In this document: positions 10,510-21,530 of the stretch, piece after piece | Layout: each line of letters starts with the position of its first letter | Position numbering within the stretch: the first letter of the stretch is position 1 | Source of the DNA: Arctopsyche grandis | Taxonomy: Eukaryota; Arthropoda; Insecta; Trichoptera; Hydropsychidae | Assembly (NCBI RefSeq): GCF_051622035.1 | Contig: NC_135360.1 | Coordinates: 28,847,206-28,911,205, forward strand | Length of the DNA stretch: 64,000 bases | Direction of reading: 5' to 3' | Translations under genes and position numbers: made by a program | The notes under the pieces: model-generated | Seen by the model: only the letters and a program-made list of their open reading frames with translations | Told to the model about the DNA's origin: nothing | Database searches by the model: none

Positions 10510-11480
10510 TACTTTTAATAATGTATCCCATGTTTTTGTGTGTTTCTGAATACATTGTGCAATTTTTAACGATGCACATGCTCATCTTGCTCATAATATA
10601 AACAAACAGATAAGTTTTTATCGGACATACGTCGAGCACCAAGCATCAAATACGACTGACGCTAAAATTATTTCAAAAGGTCTGTGGACATTCCTCACTT
10701 GACAACAATATGACGCCTAAAGCCACTTCTATTATTATACTATTTCTCTTACATACCACTTCTATTATTATAGCAGGGTAGAAACGTATAATGTGATTAC
10801 AATTTGAAATCAGGATGATTTTTTTCGAAGCACGCTTTTCAGAAAATTTGATATGCCTCCCTTGTTGATTTTTGATCTTGAGAGTCTGCGAAAATTTCAT
10901 TTCGCCCCTCTCACTTCGCACACAGTGTGTGTGTGTCGACGGTATTAGAGAGCTCGAGGTCTTTTATGAGCATTTTTATGCACGAAAGTGTTTTCGGGTC
11001 GGAGGAACCGAGACCGAATACGTAAATTTCGTCCGACCGAAAAACCGAACATGCTCCGAGCATTTTTCAGATCATTCGCGACGATAAAATATTTATAGGA
11101 AAAACAGTCGCAAATTCGAAACGCAAACAACACGACAGCCTCCCACTGCGTCTCCTCAGCCAATTCAAAGTCCATTTGTAACTCGACTACCCCACGGGGA
11201 GTTCTCTGGAGATTTGCAACAATAAACAAAACCCCCGTCATAAGCGCGTCTTGATCGCTAATCCTCGACCCTGTAATTTTCAACGTGGGTCCTAATAGTC
11301 CGACCTTTTCGTGCCGAATCAATTTTGACCTGGCAATTAGTGGTAATTCGAGCAAGCGGGGGTGGGAAATACTAGTAGGCTGAACTAGGACGACTGTTTG
11401 TTTTTAATGTTCTGTGTTGATATAAATTTGACGTAGGACTACGCCTATAATAATAATCATAATAATAACTTTTAATTCCA
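10510..11480. other. Unassigned, with one 136-codon open frame
   Basis: GC-richer patch (about 10870-11360). The minus-strand frame 10945-11355 is open for 136 codons, long for this AT-rich window, but I recognise no domain, signal peptide or membrane segment. An overlapping plus-strand frame (10872-11087) weakens the case for coding. Could be an exon of an unrecognised gene or chance. Confidence 0.3.
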
Positions 11481-11598
11481 AACAATTGGGAGTCTGTCTG
11501 TCTATCTGGGATAACGCTAGGCGTAATAAAAAAGTCGTTTCGATTTGACATACATATGTATATACGTACGTCATGGCCAAACCACTGCCAAAACCTAT
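11481..11598 (+). mobile_element. Helitron 5'-type fragment
   Basis: Contains GTCTGTCTGTCTATCTGGG, ATAACGCTAGGCG, then GTCGTTTCGATTTGACATAC and GGCCAAACCACTGCC. The same series occurs inverted near 45.66-45.79 kb and partly at 56.64-56.74 and 57.08-57.16 kb, where it lies next to Helitron termini. Here it is cut by the SINE that starts at 11599. Confidence 0.5.
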
Positions 11599-12054
11599 AT
11601 AGCCAGCAGCATAGCTCGGACGTTAAGCTTCTGCTTACCGTCAAGAAGATGCCGGGTTCTATCCCTGAATGAAAATGAATTTTTCAGAGTATGCTGTTGG
11701 TCAGACCTGGATTTGTGACTCCAGGTTGATCGTTTCCTATCAGAGTTTGCCAATTTTCTCTGATTTCATTGTTGAAACGGTTCCCGGAAAAAAAAATTGG
11801 CTAAAAATCCTTCCTACCTACTATGTCACCACTATTTGAAATTTGATGGATGTACAATAAAAATTTATGTACAATTCATAGATGTCTCGTTAATTTGCGA
11901 GTTTTTTCAGTGTCTCGCAATTCAACGACTTATAATAAAAAAATGCTGCATTTGTATTTGTAATTGGCCAGGAAGGCGCATTGGGATTTACCTGTAAGGC
12001 CTTCCTGGTATATATGTAAAATAAAAATAAATAATAAATATACGAATACATTAA
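11599..12054 (+). mobile_element. SINE A, full-length plus-strand copy
   Basis: Best copy for reading the family in the sense direction. Head AGCCAGCAGCATAGCTCGGA with A-box-like TAGCTCGGACG and B box GGGTTCTATCCC; body with GATCGTTTCCTATCAGAG and ATAGATGTCTCGTTAATTTG; 3' hairpin at 11968-12008 (10-bp stem CCAGGAAGGC with GCCTTCCTGG, 21-nt loop beginning GCATTGGG and ending CCTGTAAG); then an AAATAAAAATAAATAAT tail. Confidence 0.85.
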
Positions 12055-13320
12055 CAAAAGAAAAAACCTCTATTATTAATTATTTATTTATTTATATAAT
12101 TTTAGCTATTTAGCTAATTTAAAAATACATTCTTAATTACTTAACTCTAAAATTTTGTTTCACTTATATGTACTGTCCCTCACAGAGCGATGCGGTGCAA
12201 ACGATCGACAAACGCCAGACAGACTGAACGACAGATTAACGACACGTGTACCTTATGCGTGCGCACTGCTCGCACTTACACTAAGCGAAATCTACCCGAA
12301 GTCTCGACATACCTAACTTGTATACGTTCTGTGCTTCTGATACTTTAGTTCCAAATTTTTCATTATTAAATTATTAAAAACTCGCCAGAAAGATCTAACT
12401 CAATTTTAATAATTACCATTTTAATAATTGCATCTGTGCACATCGAAAGGTTACTCGTCATCTGATGTGCAATTTTTCATTCGTGAAGTCGAGAATTGCG
12501 TTTAAAGCAGCCATCCAGTTAATCTGTGGTTCAATCTGTCTGGCGCTTTTCGATCGTTTGCACCAAACCCCTCACAGAGGTGTCTCCTCGCACCTCGCAA
12601 TAATGCATCCACGGTCTTAGAAGACCTGATGCACTCAGGGAGGGCATTGTACATGGGCACACCCCTGTGAAAAACACCCCCAACTGTCTTCTTTTATCTT
12701 ACTCTACTTAAAACTAATTTGTCCTTATTTCTAGTATAAAAACGATGTATATCTCTCTATTCCTTATTGTATACTCCTTAAGATACTTAGGTAATAACTT
12801 ATGATCTAATTTATAAACAAAAGACAATGTACTAAGATTTAAACTAATTCTAATTCACATCCATCCCAATTAATTTAACATACTTCTAATACTTTTTAAT
12901 CTACCAACATTCAAAATACCTCTCATAGCTTTATTTTGGAATTTTTTGTATCTTTCCTAAATCTTGGCCATTAAACATGTTAAGCACAGTGGCACAATAC
13001 ACCACATGTGGCAATACAATTGCTTAAAATTTTCTGCTTAAAATATTTCTTAACCTACATAATACACTAACTTTTCTAGCCATTTTTAAATGATGTATTC
13101 AGCGTGCACCTTAAAATTCAGTCTCGAGTCTATGTGGATTCCCAAATATTTTATATTATTAACTATTTCAATAATTTTGTCATCAATTCTAACTTCATTA
13201 AATACATTTTTATTGTTCAACCACATCATTTATGTTTTATTAACATTCAACTTTAATTTATTTTCACACAACCAATCATTTACGTAATTTAAATCTTTAT
13301 TTAAAATTTTTATATATACT
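12055..13320 (-). mobile_element. LINE K: RT C-terminal region and 3' end, degenerate
   Basis: Reading the minus strand from 13320, a LINE-like peptide can be followed: LNYVNDWLCENKLKLNVNKT, then IEIVNNIKYLGIHIDSRLNF, and further on LSFVYKLDHKLLPKYLKEY. The order (WLCENKLKLN, KYLGIHID, KLLPKYL) matches the end of an RT domain and the ORF2 C-terminus of jockey/CR1-type elements. Stops and frame changes interrupt it. The 3' UTR contains a MITE at 12188-12569. Related copies lie at 37.41-38.08 and 45.23-45.37 kb. Confidence 0.7.
12188..12569. mobile_element. Mutator-like MITE in LINE K, 10-bp TSD
   Basis: 382 bp with long terminal inverted repeats of about 45 bp: left GGTGCAAACGATCGACAAAC, right (reverse complement) GGTGCAAACGATCGAAAAGC, both continuing with GCCAGACAGA. 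CCTCACAGAG occurs at 12178-12187 and 12570-12579, giving a 9-10 bp target duplication. Long TIRs with a 9-10 bp duplication fit Mutator-like elements. No transposase. Confidence 0.75.
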
Positions 13321-13324
13321 ATAT

Positions 13325-13585
13325 AAATTTATGTATATATACTATTTGCTACCAAAGTTTCCTCTTGACAGAGAATTTACCACCATCTATTGAAAATATA
13401 TTTAATTATTTTTTACCTTTTTTATATTAAACAATTAAATATATTTAAAAGGTATTTGAAAAAAATTAGACCGCGTGGGGATCGAATACATGACCGACGA
13501 TACGTTTCTTTTAATTTAATTTTATTTAATAACTTAATAAGCCAACAACCATGCGATGATATGGGTGCATCATCGGGTACAATAC
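13325..13585 (+). mobile_element. Helitron 3' portion (56-kb subfamily)
   Basis: Matches, in inverse orientation, the Helitron at 56149-56743: TGGTAGCAAG-type start, the segment ending in CATCTATTGAAAATATA, a B-box-like CGTGGGGATCGAATACATGACC, then CATGCGATGATATGGGTGC and the terminus ACAATACTAG followed by T. The 5' end is missing or degenerate. Confidence 0.6.
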
Positions 13586-13602
13586 TAGTAATACTTATAT
13601 TA

Positions 13603-14020
13603 CACTGTTCGACAAATAACGAAAACAAAAAATAGTGTGGCCAGAACACTATCCCAATAAACATGTTTCAATAAAAAATACTCAATATAAAATAGTATTA
13701 ACAGTGGGAAAAAATCCCAAGTGAAAATACGTACTTTTGACTTTTGATTTGAACTGGACGACCACTTAGAGAGATTCGAAAGCTAAAAAATACTACAAAT
13801 AAAAGATAAAATACCAGACTATAGATTTCAATATTTATTTTGAACAGAAAATTCACAGATTTTGAGACATCGACCGAACAACACGAAGATATAGAAAACA
13901 CATATGTCTCCGAATCTCCAGCCAATCAACATTTTTTATTACCAGATTCATGTTTACTGGGCATAGATCTATAAGAAAAGTAATATCTCATCTCTGAACC
14001 GATTTTCGTGTCGAACAGTG
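13603..14020. mobile_element. CACTG-type MITE, full copy with TTA duplication
   Basis: 418 bp with 12-bp perfect terminal inverted repeats: CACTGTTCGACA at 13603-13614 and TGTCGAACAGTG at 14009-14020. TTA lies on both sides (13600-13602 and 14021-14023). CACTG ends with a 3-bp duplication resemble the CACTA/CMC group. No transposase; two incomplete relatives are in the window. It lies just after the Helitron end at 13585. Confidence 0.8.
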
Positions 14021-15559
14021 TTATCGAATAAAGCAAGAATGCTGCTTTCTAAAAACAATAGCTTGTTGATTGCAGTATTGCGTACTCGCCACTTTTTTAA
14101 CATACATATTATATTACAGAAATCAATTCGAAAACATATTTTATATGTTAATCTTTCGGCGTAATCTGTTCAACATTATATTTGTAGAAGAAAAACATTT
14201 CATCATATATTTCAGCCGACGTATTTATTTTCTGAGCGAAAACGCTTCGCAACGCAATGATTGTATCGTTTCGAATCGTATATTTATTTTTTATTTTTTC
14301 CCCCCGACCGCATATACTTTTATATACAAATGTAAGTGTGGAGGCATTGGTATGTATGTATGTATGTATATTTGTTTGGCGTTCAGCTAACTTGTATTTT
14401 TGGTAAATTCCAATTTATATTCGCGAGCTAATTCCATTCGATTTAACTGAAAAGCATTTTCAGCGATTTTATACGCAACGCGTTCAAATACCGAACGGGT
14501 CAATATTTTTACACGCATTTCGATTTCGCGTTTTCGACTCACTTATATAGGAATTTGAACGAAATGGCGAAATTTATTACGATACCAATAAAGGGAACTC
14601 GAAAGGGGATGAGGGGACTTAATTAAAACTTTATTTTTTTTAATCGTTATTTTTTTTTTTGTAAATTACGGCCGTGATAACGGCGATCGAATAGAAAGAA
14701 AGTTAATAAGGATTAATAAGATTTTTTTTGTCGTTAATAAAGAAACTCAGAAAAAATAGACGGATGGTGTTTCAAGGAGCGTCTTCGTCGTCGTCGTCGT
14801 CGTTAAACTTTTCGAATTTTTCATTTAAACTTTTCCGATGAGAATAAGAAGGCGTCTGAGTTGTGAATCAACGATAAAAACGCAAAGAATCTATCTCACT
14901 TCTTTCCCTTCCAGCGAATTTTTTTTCAGGTGCGATAAACACGAATATAAATGCTAAATTGTATATATAAATCAAGTGTTTTTCTTTGAGATTAGGTAGC
15001 GTGAAACTATTATTGTATTTCGCGCGAGTGCAAACCGGCTAGTTTAAATAATAGGAAAACTTTTTATTTATGTCCTTAATAACAACGAAAACTTTTTTTT
15101 TTCTGTCGTTTTAAAAGATTATTCGATAATTCCGTTATTAAGTGACACATCCTGAAAGCGATAGTTTAAAAAAAATACAATGCACATTTGAATGTAATAA
15201 TGTGATCTGATATGATCCTAGTATTATATTCGAATAGAGTACTAGAATAGAGACTCTAGAACATTCATCAATAGCGTTTTTCTATTCTAAAATGTTTCGG
15301 TAACATTTAAAGTATTAGATTTTAGTCCGCATTCTATCGATTAAAACTTGAAAAAAAAAGGCGAAAAGTTAGCTTTAAATTTTATATGGATGAATGTGAT
15401 TTTAAATTGGCAAAAAAAATAAATTCGCAAGTCTAAACGAAAATATGTGGTTTTTTCAATCAGAATATTTTTCATTAAATTAAATTAAAACTTCGATTAA
15501 ATCCTAACTAAAACCTTTCGTCGGTATCCATCAATTTCGAATTAAAACGTTTTATTATT
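14021..15559. other. No gene seen; one GTC microsatellite
   Basis: AT-rich with many poly-T tracts. A (GTC)n/(TCG)n run lies at about 14783-14805 and GTATGTATGTATGTA near 14351. A 106-codon frame at 14070-14390 shows no recognisable domain. Confidence 0.4.
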
Positions 15560-15935
15560 ATTATTTTTTAAAATTTATACCAGGAAGGTCTAATAGATAA
15601 CCAGACATTTATGGTCAAGTTTGTAAATTTGCAGCATTTTATACAACTTAGCGAAATTCGAGATTGCTGAAAACTCGAGATTTTGCGAGAAAATGGGTAA
15701 GGTTGCCAATTTTTGGAACAGTTTCAATAAAAATCAGGTACAATGGCAAACAACGATTAATATCCATAGATACATCCATGGAAAAATTGGTAAATAAGCA
15801 TGCTGACAAACTCTGATTGGTTGACCTTGGGGTCACATATCCAAGGTCTGGCCAGCAGTACACACCAGGGATAGAACCCGTAATCGCATAATTGAAAGTA
15901 TTACATGGTAACCATTAATCTAAGCTGCTCTATAT
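15560..15935 (-). mobile_element. SINE A relative, diverged copy
   Basis: Carries the remnant hairpin segment (CCAGGAAGGTCTAATAGATAA), a GCAGCATTTTATACAACTTAGC body and a degenerate tRNA-like head (minus strand, B box GGTTCTATCCC) ending in GAGCAGC. It is clearly older than most copies. Confidence 0.65.
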
Positions 15936-16598
15936 ATTCATAATCTCAAAAAATGGCATTCGGGAAATTCAAATTGAAAAATATCTCACATTCTCATAAT
16001 ACAAGCAACATATTATCCAGTCGAAGAGCTCCAGCTCATAAGGTGCGCCGGTGTTCAAGCATATTTTTTTCTATCTTTTTCCTTTGGTCCACGGCAGATG
16101 TTTTACAGCATCGTGCCACAGTGTAAAGTACAAGGTGCACTCAACTGCAGAAAGGTTTACGTTTGCTCGTTTTGCACTAAAAGTGGCGTCGAAGTGCAAC
16201 CAACAGAGCGACAAAACTAATTATCCTCCGAGCTCCTTTTCAACAAGCAATAAAACCTACGACTCGTATAATAATTACCGATATTAATTAAAAACTGGGT
16301 TCGCAAAACCCTCGACTATTATTAATCGAGATCCGTCCAGCGGTTGAAAGGCGGGAATTTTTCCCAGGATCAATATCGGAAGATCGGGAAAATTCGTGAG
16401 TTTTAATTTTTTTTTGAAGCACGACTCGCTCTGTCGAAATTTGTCAATGACGGTTAAGATTAAACATTCAAATTGATTCGCTCAGTTTCTAATGTATCGT
16501 AGTGCTTATTTTAAATTATGAACTCTTTATTGTTGATTTTTTTGTAATATTATTTTTTTCATCATTCTTTCTTATGTAGGTACTCCGACTTTGCGTGA
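15936..16598. other. No gene seen
   Basis: A somewhat GC-richer patch at 16030-16290 has a 78-codon open frame (16051-16287) without recognisable features. The rest is AT-rich. Confidence 0.35.
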
Positions 16599-17427
16599 CA
16601 GTCAAAAGCGCTCCAAAATAAACACATCGACATAAACGTGAGGTGACAAAACCGCGACATAGCCTCGTGGTGTCAAATCCACGCACCGACATTACTACCC
16701 CAGCAAAAAGCGCTTGGCGACAAAATCGCGTCAGAATATATGAAAAAAATAAAATATCAATTTTGGCTTTGATTTGATTATTTACATATATGTGAATTTG
16801 TTGCTCGCGGTTTTGTCGCCACGTAGTAATGTCGAGGTGCTTATGTCGGGGCGCTTATGTCGGGGCAATTTTGTCCGGGGCGCTTATGTCGGGGTGCTTA
16901 TGTCGGGGCGCTTATGTCGGGGCGCTTATGTCTAGGTGCTTATGTCGGGGCGCCTATGTCTAGGCGCTTATGCCTAGGCGCTTATGTTGGGGTGCTTATG
17001 TTGGGGCGCTTATGTCGGGGTGATTTTGTTTGGGGGCTTATGTCGGGGCGCTTATGTCTAGGCGCTTATGTCGGGGAGCTTATGTCGGGGCGCTTATGTC
17101 GGGGCGCTTATGTCGGGGTGCTTATGTCGGGGCGCTTATGTCGGGGCGCTTATGTCGGGGCGCTTATGTCGGGGCGCCTATGTCTAGGCGCTTATGTCTA
17201 GGCGCTTATGTTGGGGTGCTTATGTTGGGGCGCTTATGTCGGGGTGATTTTGTTTGGGGGGCTTATGTCGGGGCGCTTATGTCTAGGCGCTTATGTCTAG
17301 GCGCTTATGTCGGGGCGCTTATGTCGGGGCGCTTATGTCGGGGCGATTTTCTCTGGGGCGCTTATGTCGTGGAGATTATGTCTGGGCTCTTATATAGGGG
17401 TGATTATTTACCGAGCGGTTTTGACTG
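16599..17427. mobile_element. Foldback-like element with a minisatellite interior
   Basis: The ends form an inverted repeat: CAGTCAAAAGCGCTC (16599-16613) against CAGTCAAAACCGCTC (reverse complement of 17413-17427). The left arm (to about 16740) holds motifs such as GACAAAACCGCGACATAG, which are reverse complements of motifs in the right arm (GCGGTTTTGTCGCC, ATGTCGGGGCGC). The right arm has expanded into a 14-bp tandem array. I see no convincing target duplication and no transposase, so mobility is inferred from the structure. Confidence 0.6.
16830..17410 (+). repeat. 14-bp minisatellite, about 40 units
   Basis: Tandem units of GGGGCGCTTATGTC with variants (GGGGTGCTTATGTT, TAGGCGCTTATGTC, and one class with GATTTTGTTTGG). 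Because 14 is not a multiple of 3, the frames give a 14-residue periodic peptide; this is a by-product, not a gene. Higher-order repetition is visible: the block around 16955-17040 recurs at about 17165-17260. Confidence 0.95.
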
Positions 17428-18590
17428 GAAACCCCTTACATAAGCTTGTACAAATTAGACCAATTAGTGCAACTTTCGTTTTGATCTCTTTAGCTTACAT
17501 ATCAAATTACTGACAAAATTAAAATAAATCTATCATTTTTTTTTCCAACAGTCCAAATATTAACTTTGATTTAAAATAATATATGAGTATGATAGTTTTA
17601 ATGCAATATACGTAAACATATGAACACATATGGTTTGAAGTTGAGCGCATGCACAGGAACGTTTCGTAACGCTCGAGAGTATGGTAAAATCTAATTTTTG
17701 GAACGATTGCCCCCTAGGCGAAACCCTTATGATAAAATCTATACTATAATATTGAAAAGGGAATTTAAGGCTCAACTTCGGCTAAGGTAAAAGGTTATTC
17801 CAGGGGAATTTTACGGCGAATTCGACGCGAGATCCGCGGGGCCAATCAATTCCTTTACGTGCAAATACACAAACCCATTTCCATACATTTTCTATTAAGC
17901 GAATGAAAGAAGAAAAAGAAAAAAAAATTGTTACTCTTTATTTTTTTTCTTCCATCATATAATTTGGGGTCGAGTCTGGATTTTTTCCGCATTTTTTTTT
18001 TCATTTTGATTAAGTCGAAATCTCCGAGCGAAATTGAAGCCGAGGCTAGCAGGGTTAGGCTTTCGAGAGACTTGTAAAAGGATTCTCCGCGATTAGAATC
18101 TAAACACTGAGGTTGTTTTTTTCCATCAAATTATCTCACAATAGGTTGTTGCTTACACGAACAATGCCCGCATCCGGATAAGAACGAGAAAAAGGTATAA
18201 AAAATACAGCGTTATGGTCTATTCGCATTGGGATAGAATTGAAAAGGAACGTATCGAACATGGCATCATTAGAATATAAACGAGAGTTCATTTCGATCGG
18301 AAAAATTGTATTATTGGATTGGATAAGGCGAGTAGGTCAATTGTATGCCATAACAATGGAAAAATAGCACATGGTGCAACGATATTGTACCACAACATTA
18401 TTGAGCTTTTTTTGAATGTAAGCAAGTTGTATTATATCTATGAATTCAGCACTTCAATTTATTCATTTCATTTATGTATTTATTTATTTAAATATTTGCC
18501 ACAGTGACATTTCGGAATACTTTAACGCCTTATTGTGACCAGAGATATAAGCATAATACAAATACTATATATAATATATAAGAATTAGCA
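17428..18590. other. No gene seen
   Basis: Mixed AT-rich sequence with poly-T tracts near 17940-18000. No repeat family from this window and no open frame with recognisable features. Confidence 0.4.
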
Positions 18591-18892
18591 AGACATCTAT
18601 ATTATATATAATGAATTTTTGAAAATCATATTCAAATAGTGGTGACCTAGTGGGTAGGATGGTTTTTGTCAATTTGATGGAGGAACCGCTTCAATAATTA
18701 AATCAGATACATTGACAAATTCTGATAAGAAACGATCGAGTTGCGGTCACAAATATCCATGTCTAAACAGCAGCAAAGATTATACTCGGAATAAAATCTT
18801 TTCAATCCAGGTCAGCTCACGGGATCGAACCCGGTGACTCTCGGTGCTTAGTATCAACGCTAACACCGAGCCACGCTGCTGGTGTGTTTTTG
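18591..18892 (-). mobile_element. SINE A, head and body
   Basis: On the minus strand: CACCAGCAGCGTGGCTCGGT head, B box GGGTTCGATCCC, and body segments TGACCTGGATTGAAAAGA and CGATCGTTTCTTATCAGAA. It lacks the 3' hairpin. The head directly abuts a LINE E 3' UTR on the plus strand at 18893. Confidence 0.75.
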
Positions 18893-19175
18893 CATTTGTA
18901 TATATTTTTATTTTTCTTTCCCTATTTTTCTTTTTATAAGACATTCCCTTCTTTGTTTTTTTATAATTTGTATTTTTTTTATCCGCTACTATTTTAATGT
19001 TTTATTATTTTTTTAAGATTGTGTTAAATGTATTTTTGTTTGTGAATATACATATGTTTTATTATCTGTAATTTCGGTAGTTATTATTTTGTTTCTTTTC
19101 TGTTATATTTTTGGCCATTGTGGCGCATTAGGAATTTCTGAAATGCTACAGTGGTCCAAACTTTAAATAAATAAA
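18893..19175 (+). mobile_element. LINE E 3' UTR with terminal hairpin
   Basis: Shares ATAAGACATTCCCTTCTTTG and TTTTTATAATTTGTA with the 61.7-62.9 kb copy. It ends in the hairpin family (CCATTGTGGC, loop GCATTAGGAATTTCTGAAAT, GCTACAGTGG), then TCCAAACTTTAAATAAATAAA. It also provides the empty-site sequence for the MITE at 61911-62404. Confidence 0.75.
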
Positions 19176-19394
19176 TTATTAATATTACTTAAACAGTTTA
19201 CAGAAAAAAGAAAATGATTGGTAAGCAGTTTCAAAGTAAATTTAAGTATAAATTTTTGTAAGTAAAAACAAAATAAACATCGCAATAAAACTTTGGAAAG
19301 TTTGGTGCTGATCATTATGATGTACATACATATATTACTAATCATTGGTTAGCGTTTAATGCTTTCCATTGTGTGGTCACGGCTTCCAACCTTG
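19176..19394. other. Unassigned spacer
   Basis: AT-rich; nothing recognised. Confidence 0.3.
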
Positions 19395-19515
19395 GCTTTG
19401 TTGCTGGCACGACCTTGGATATGTAACTCCAAGGTCGATTGTTTCCTATCAGAGTTTGTCAATTTATCTGATTTTATTGGAAACGATTCCAACAAATTGG
19501 CAATCCTGTCCTATT
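19395..19515 (+). mobile_element. SINE A relative, central fragment
   Basis: Contains GCTGGCACGACCTTGGATAT, AAGGTCGATTGTTTCCTATC, AGAGTTTGTCAATTT and GGAAACGATTCCAAC, in the order of the SINE A body on the plus strand. Both ends are lost. Confidence 0.6.
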
Positions 19516-20114
19516 TCTTGCAACATTTAAGTTTACTGCATCTCGTAATTTGTTCATATTTAAAAATGATGCAAAAATGTGTCCATGGATGTTTCTATGA
19601 TGATTGTAATGTTTGATGATCGATGTTTGTATGTAATTGACAAATATACAGTGTTGGCAGTAGATGTCATGCTAGTAAAAATAAGTGTTACCTACATATG
19701 TTAAAAAATATCAAATTGATTTTTTTTAACGTATCCAATTGCATACAAGTCGAATTTTGTTTAAAATGTGTGTTTGAAGTGATTGAAAATTTAATTTACC
19801 ATTGTTTTTCAAAATGTACAGGGCAATTTTAGCACGTTTCAAAAATACAAGCATTGCTATAAGCCAACTGTACAATGCTAACGATGTTGGTATATTTCCA
19901 GGCACTCTGTGGTCCATTAATCGAGCGTGCTCTCTACAAACACGGAGGTTCTCAAAATATTTCTGGAAATTTCATAGACAGTTTTCCTACAATGGAAAAC
20001 TATACTATGAGGATTTTAATACGCTAAGGCTGTAATTAGTATTCTGTTACAAAGGAAATAGCCTAGTTTGCTAAGCAATGAGATTATTTTTTAATGAAAT
20101 TTATTATTTTTTTT
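19516..20114. other. Unassigned sequence
   Basis: Includes overlapping short frames (19802-20035 plus, 77 codons; 19726-19917 minus). No recognised domain, no repeat match. Confidence 0.3.
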
Positions 20115-20640
20115 AATAGTAGTACATAACCAGTAGAGTGGTCTAGTGGTGAATGTTGAATTATCTCGTACTTGATGTTACGAGTTCGATTCACGCTTCG
20201 ATTCGATTCACAAGGTCTAGCCAAGTCTCGCTATTGGCTAGACCTTGATTTGTCAAGGTCGATCGTTTCTTATCAGAATTTGCCAATTTTTCTGATTTTC
20301 ATTGAAACGATTCCTGTAAAATTGGCGTTTCCTTCCCAATTTTCTGTTGCGAACCTTTAGTTATTGTTATATCTTAGGTTTTTTCGTTATATCGCCATAT
20401 TGCTCACCATAGATGTCTCTGTGGTTGTTTATCGAATATAAAATTCGTATTGTTACATCCAAGTTATTCATCGTAATATATCGTATTAATACGATATTTG
20501 TAATATCTGACGATAGATGTCAGATATTGATTAGATTTACATATATCTATGTAATAATTATGAGGACCAGGATGGCGCATTTGGCGTTTACCTGTTAAGC
20601 CTTCCTGGTATATTTGTACATATGTATGTAAAAATAAATA
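20115..20640 (+). mobile_element. SINE A relative with distinct tRNA head
   Basis: Head: CCAGTAGAGTGGTCTAGTGG, with A box TGGTCTAGTGG and B box GAGTTCGATTC. A body with AGGTCGATCGTTTCTTATCA follows. The 3' hairpin (CCAGGATGGC, loop GCATTTGGCGTTTACCTGTTA, GCCTTCCTGG) and an AAAAATAAATAAATAAT tail close it. About 525 bp; it contains an additional central segment compared with the 11.6-kb copy. Confidence 0.75.
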
Positions 20641-20734
20641 AATAATAGTGTAGACTTGTATTGAGGGTTATTAAATAGGTGCTTACATAATAATTATCAA
20701 TATATGATCCGAGATTATATACATATAATACAAG

Positions 20735-21110
20735 CTGAACCCCACATGCGTTGCAATACCACAATAACGCATGCAATTCCCATTACGTTCCCGTTGTGTT
20801 CCCATTCCCGTTCTCGTTCCCTTGCATGTTCCCATTTGTAGGAAAATGCAGGCAGCGAACACATTGGAAATTATTCAATTGTTTGTTTATTTTATCCTAA
20901 CAACGCAGGTCGCGACGCGAAAACATTTGTAATTATTGCCTTGCAATGCCACACATTCCCGTTTTTCCCGTTTCCATTCCCGTTTTTGGCCAATTTTTTT
21001 TCATAATATACTTTCCGAACATGCATACAACAAATTTTGAAAGTTCCATTGTAATCGGTTGAGTGGTTTAGGAGCCTATACGTGACAGACAGACAAACAG
21101 ACATTCATTA
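20735..21110 (-). mobile_element. Non-autonomous Helitron, second family (H2)
   Basis: On the minus strand the end reads GCAACGCATGTGGGGTTCAGCTTG and the sequence carries CGGGAACGGGAA-type repeats plus CTGTCTGTCACGTATAGGCTCC. It pairs with the better-ended copy at 36577-36952, which ends in GGGTTCAGCTAG. No open frame. Confidence 0.6.
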
Positions 21111-21142
21111 CAAACCTCTTCTTACTTCAGAAACGATTTGGT

Positions 21143-21442
21143 CGTGTGACGAAGTGTGGATTATTTTTTTACTCGTTTGTTATGCAAATTTTTGACTTCC
21201 TTTCTCAGAATCGGTACGGGGAGACCCAATGTCGTGGAAATACACATCCGAATACGTGACTATACAACACGTAAACAGATTAGACGTCCTGCGAGATCTA
21301 CCCTTTATAAGGCGGTACGTAGGCGATATCATGTCATTCTGGACTGAGCACTGCCAGTGCGTGTATCTCCTTAATCATCAATAAATGCTGTGAAACGACT
21401 GTTGGCCTTTTACTTGGATCCTCCACCCACCCCTACGCAACA
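21143..21442 (+). mobile_element. Partial LTR (family of the 41.4-kb solo LTR)
   Basis: From about 21208 to 21442 it matches the solo LTR at 41362-41804 in inverse orientation. Shared features are CAGAATCGGTACGGGGAGACC, TATAAGGCGGTACG, an AATAAA in ATCATCAATAAATGCTG, and the terminal CCTACGCAACA. The 5' part of the LTR is missing. A 33-bp segment next to it (TACTCGTTTGTTATGCAAAT and following) also lies beside the other copy but on the opposite side. Confidence 0.7.
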
Positions 21443-21530
21443 CTACTATATAGGGCTCGTAAAATTCGTGAGTATTACCATAACAGAATTACTTCATAAC
21501 CATTTGAATCATAACACGTGAGTGGATTCA

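Noticed and set aside
16830..17410. Possible CRISPR-like array
   Set aside because: Units are contiguous 14-mers without unique spacers, in eukaryotic DNA; a minisatellite.
16857..17443. Open frames of 114 and 137 codons with a periodic MSGRLCRGAYVGAL-type peptide
   Set aside because: They follow from the 14-bp tandem unit read through three frames. The arms of the surrounding element and the lack of any non-repetitive coding part argue against a protein.
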